Assembly (NCBI GenBank): GCA_964558465.1
Contig: CAZLEF010000024.1
Coordinates: 25,679 to 89,678, forward strand
Direction of reading: 5' to 3'
Origin: JACJYC01 sp964558465
GTDB taxonomy: Bacteria > Bacteroidota > Bacteroidia > Chitinophagales > Saprospiraceae
Length of the DNA stretch: 64,000 bases
Shown: positions 61,710 through 64,000 of the stretch, in pieces
How positions within the stretch are numbered: position 1 is the first letter of the stretch
Layout: every line of letters starts with the position of its first letter
Notes under the pieces: generated by a model
The model's database searches: none
Told to the model about the DNA's origin: nothing
What the model saw: the letters and a program-made list of their open reading frames with translations, nothing else
Translations under genes and position numbers: made by a program

Positions 61710-62333
61710 TTATTCAAAATGGCTCAATTGCCGCCATTTTTCCTCGTTATCGGATTCAATCACCGGCAGAAGATATTCACGCAAAAAGGGCCGGCCGGTC
61801 AGTTGGCGGATCTGTTGATCAAGCGCAGAAAGCCGGGAAGTGTCCATTCGGTAATCATGCGTTTCTTCTATCCGGCTGAAGAGGTAATGGAGCAGGTGCA
61901 GTTCTTTCCGGAACACCAGCAATTCCTCCTTGAGCCGTTTGGCTTCGGTGATCAGTTCGTAATGCCGTTTGCTGAGGGATTCCCAGATTTCCAGTCTTTT
62001 GCGCACCTCCAGTTCAATTTCAGGCCGTACACCGGCTGAATGGGCCAGTTTATCCAGCGTTCCGTTGGTATGATCCTGAAGGCTTTGGATTTTTCTTTCC
62101 TGGGCGAGCTGGAAATTTTCAAGGTTGATGAGGTGTTTCCGGATGCCCAGGTCGTGCCAGATCACCCGCAACGTACGCCATACCCGCTGCGGATTTGAAC
62201 GGACAAAAGCAAAATAGTAGCCGATCGCAAAAATGGTGACTACCCATATAATGATCAAAAGCTGGTTGAGGGAAGTATGTTCTTCCAGCGTGATAAACAG
62301 GAAACCGGCAGAACCGGCAAACAGATTTTCCAT
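61710..62333 (-). CDS. Membrane-anchored coiled-coil protein, unknown function
   Basis: A 207-residue protein with one membrane helix at about residues 23-43 (LLIIIWVVTIFAIGYYFAF) and a long charged helical region (about 70-180) rich in Glu, Lys, Arg and Leu, likely coiled coil (LEVRKRLEIWESLSKRHYEL, AKRLKEELLVFRKELHLL). No family is recognised. It lies 37 nt upstream of the P450 gene on the same strand and may be cotranscribed. Two in-frame ATGs, 62333 and 62357, exist; 62333 was chosen arbitrarily. Confidence 0.6.
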   Translation of the reverse strand: MENLFAGSAGFLFITLEEHTSLNQLLIIIWVVTIFAIGYYFAFVRSNPQRVWRTLRVIWHDLGIRKHLINLENFQLAQERKIQSLQDHTNGTLDKLAHSAGVRPEIELEVRKRLEIWESLSKRHYELITEAKRLKEELLVFRKELHLLHYLFSRIEETHDYRMDTSRLSALDQQIRQLTGRPFLREYLLPVIESDNEEKWRQLSHFE

Positions 62334-62405
62334 AAGCGGGGAGCAGGTTTTTGGCAAGTTAAGTCAAAAATCCCGTTTGGGCAAGGTCTGACGGTGGAAT
62401 TTCTG

Positions 62406-62488
62406 TTTTATAGCGAATTTTCGCAGATTTTTTCAACGTTTTTTGCGTTATTTAGAAAAAGACCGTATTTTTATAGCGAATTTTCGCT
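62406..62488. promoter_or_regulatory. Duplicated palindromic operator-like site before the acyl-CoA dehydrogenase
   Basis: A 19-bp sequence TTTTATAGCGAATTTTCGC occurs perfectly at 62406-62424 and 62469-62487, 63 bp apart (about six helical turns). Each copy holds the palindrome AGCGAA-TT-TTCGC(T); the second copy has full 6-bp arms (62475-62488). The second copy overlaps a near -7 box TATTTTTA (62466-62473) and lies 23 nt before the ATG, where a repressor would block transcription. Confidence 0.7.
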
Positions 62489-62510
62489 AATCTACTTAAA
62501 AAATAATTCC

Positions 62511-63980
62511 ATGCAAGATACATTAGTCAAAAAAGAAACGCTGCAAGGCGGTCAGTTCCTGGTCAAACCGAGCGCGCCGGAAGATGTTTTTATCCCTGAG
62601 GAGATCAATGAAGAGCAGCAGATGATCAAAGGGATGGTGCTGGATTTCCTGAACAATGAGTTCATGCCCAACCGCGACAAGGTAGACCGGCAGGAAGACA
62701 ACATCACCGTCCGGTTGATGGACAAAATGGGTGAACTGGGCATGCTCGGCGCGCACATGCCCGAAACCTACGGCGGCCTGGCGCTGGATGAAAATACCAA
62801 TACCCTGATCGGGGATACCCTTGGGCCGGCCAATTCATTCACCGTCAGTTTTGCAGCGCATACGGGCATTGGCATGCTGCCGATCCTGTATTTCGGAACG
62901 GAAGAACAAAAACAGAAATACCTGCCCGGGTTGATATCCGGAGCGTTAAAAGCCTCGTATTGCCTGACCGAGCCCGGATCGGGTTCGGACGCCCTGGCCG
63001 CCAAAATGCGCGCGGACCTCAGCCCTGACCAAAGTTATTACGTGCTGAACGGCCAGAAAATGTGGATCACCAATGCCGGTTTTGCGGATATTTTTATTGT
63101 ATTCGCACAGGTGGATGGGGACAAGTTTACGGGATTTATCGTAGAACGGAATTCCGAAGGCCTCACCCTGGGCGCTGAAGAACACAAGTTGGGCATCCAC
63201 GGCTCCTCGACCCGGCAGGTATTTTTTGAAAATGTCAAGGCGCCGGTTGAAAACCTCCTTGGCCAGATTGGCAAAGGGCACCTGATCGCCTTTAACGCGC
63301 TCAACATCGGGCGGTTCAAACTCTGCGTACTTTCCATCGGCGGCGCCAAAGCCAGCATTACGACCGCGATCCGATATGCCAATGAGCGCATCCAGTTTGG
63401 CGAGCCCATCTCCAGTTTCGGAGCCATCCGGTACAAGCTGGCAGAGCAGACCATCCGGGTTTTTGCCGCAGAAAGCGCGATGTACCGGGTGTCGAACATG
63501 TTGCAGGAAAAAAAGGCGGCCCTGGAAGCGGATGGCCTTGATTTTGCGCAGGCCAAATTAAAGGCGGCCGAGGAATACGCTATCGAATGCGCCATATTGA
63601 AGGTGGCCGGTTCCGAAGTATTGGATTATGTGGTAGACGAAACCCTCCAGATCCATGGTGGTATGGGGTATTCAGAGGAAGGCACTTCCGCGCGGGCTTA
63701 CCGCGACGCGCGCATCAACCGCATCTACGAAGGCACCAACGAGATCAACCGCCTGCTGACGGTGGATATGTTGTTCAAACGCGCGCTGAAAGGCGCCATC
63801 GACATTGTCGGGCCGGCCTGGGCAGTACAGAAAGAACTGGCCGCCATGCCCGGTTTCGAAACCGTACAAGGCCCCTACGGCCACGAAGAAAAAGCCCTGC
63901 AGGATTTTAAAAAGATCATCCTGATGGTCGCCGGCGCCGCCGCCAAAATGCAGAATGACGGCAAACTCGACCTGAAGTAA
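62511..63980 (+). CDS. Acyl-CoA dehydrogenase, possibly truncated by in-frame stops
   Basis: A 489-residue FAD enzyme that introduces the alpha-beta double bond in acyl-CoA. Marks are TEPGSGSDALA and MWITNAGFADIFIVFAQ in the middle domain, and GGMGYSEEGTSARAYRDARI and RIYEGTNEINRL in the C-terminal helical domain. It is closest to the long Bacteroidota type of about 600 residues, which carries an additional C-terminal domain. This gene ends at TAA 63978-63980, but the frame beyond reads EQ, another TAA, then IVM, as if the longer protein were interrupted. ATG 62511 follows the operator-like repeats; the frame before it is non-coding. Confidence 0.85.
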   Translation: MQDTLVKKETLQGGQFLVKPSAPEDVFIPEEINEEQQMIKGMVLDFLNNEFMPNRDKVDRQEDNITVRLMDKMGELGMLGAHMPETYGGLALDENTNTLIGDTLGPANSFTVSFAAHTGIGMLPILYFGTEEQKQKYLPGLISGALKASYCLTEPGSGSDALAAKMRADLSPDQSYYVLNGQKMWITNAGFADIFIVFAQVDGDKFTGFIVERNSEGLTLGAEEHKLGIHGSSTRQVFFENVKAPVENLLGQIGKGHLIAFNALNIGRFKLCVLSIGGAKASITTAIRYANERIQFGEPISSFGAIRYKLAEQTIRVFAAESAMYRVSNMLQEKKAALEADGLDFAQAKLKAAEEYAIECAILKVAGSEVLDYVVDETLQIHGGMGYSEEGTSARAYRDARINRIYEGTNEINRLLTVDMLFKRALKGAIDIVGPAWAVQKELAAMPGFETVQGPYGHEEKALQDFKKIILMVAGAAAKMQNDGKLDLK

Positions 63981-64000
63981 GAACAGTAAATTGTGATGAA

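Overview
The window reads as chromosomal DNA of a member of the Bacteroidota, most likely class Saprospiria (Saprospiraceae, Lewinella or Haliscomenobacter-like). The phylum call rests on several features seen here: a gliding-motility lipoprotein GldH, three secreted proteins with type IX secretion (T9SS) C-terminal tails, a fused MurF-alanine racemase, a FecR/DUF4974 anti-sigma protein with an STN-domain partner, FadL-type and other outer-membrane barrels, almost no Shine-Dalgarno sequences, and promoters of the Bacteroidota type (TTTG about 23 nt before a second TTTG, with -7 box TAnnTTTG). The class-level placement is an inference. I see no rRNA, tRNA, CRISPR array, prophage or intact insertion sequence.

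Layout. 1-3.2 kb: tail of an ABC ATPase, two ABC-2 permeases, then the 3' half of an AAA ATPase gene whose 5' half is missing exactly at the permease stop. 3.2-6.4 kb: nadB and cysS. 6.4-12.5 kb (minus): an ankyrin-repeat protein and a three-gene periplasmic foldase operon (two parvulin/SurA-like proteins flanking a degenerate relative). 12.6-16.6 kb (minus): the murF-alr fusion and proS. 16.9-21 kb (plus): a Tyr/Gly-rich then Arg/Ser-rich secreted protein, a FadL-like barrel and a YdjM-like membrane protein. 21-27.8 kb (minus): a 945-residue T9SS protein, an EI24-like membrane protein, a LolD/FtsX-type ABC pair and a flavin reductase-like protein. 27.9-34.2 kb (plus): a TlpA-like thioredoxin, grpE, dnaJ, gldH, a T9SS thioredoxin-fold protein and a small T9SS protein.

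34.3-40.3 kb (minus): comEA-like and comEC genes, rnc, fabF and acpP. 40.6-46 kb: pyk, a MATE exporter, an alpha/beta hydrolase and hemA. 46.1-51.5 kb is the most unusual stretch. A membrane-anchored LuxR-type regulator and a DUF4199 membrane protein point one way. Divergently, a FecR-type anti-sigma protein is followed by an STN-domain protein carrying surface-type repeats instead of a TonB receptor, then a small barrel and a DUF2807 lipoprotein. No ECF sigma factor and no SusC/SusD genes are present there. 51.6-57.4 kb: sugar nucleotidyltransferase, glycoside hydrolase family 2, a 32-residue lipoprotein, a MurG-like glycosyltransferase and recX. 57.4-64 kb: nadC, an MscS channel, lpxD, a cytochrome P450 with a small coiled-coil membrane protein, and an acyl-CoA dehydrogenase. 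That last gene is preceded by a duplicated palindromic operator-like site and ends in two TAA codons that appear to interrupt a longer family reading frame.

Most genes are housekeeping: NAD synthesis (nadB, nadC), translation (cysS, proS), wall precursors (murF-alr), fatty acid and lipid A synthesis (acpP, fabF, lpxD), glycolysis (pyk), tetrapyrrole synthesis (hemA) and protein folding (grpE, dnaJ, foldases). The surface and secretion genes fit a gliding, polymer-degrading bacterium. The best candidate for an undescribed system is the LuxR-DUF4199 / FecR-STN-repeat locus at 46.1-51.5 kb.
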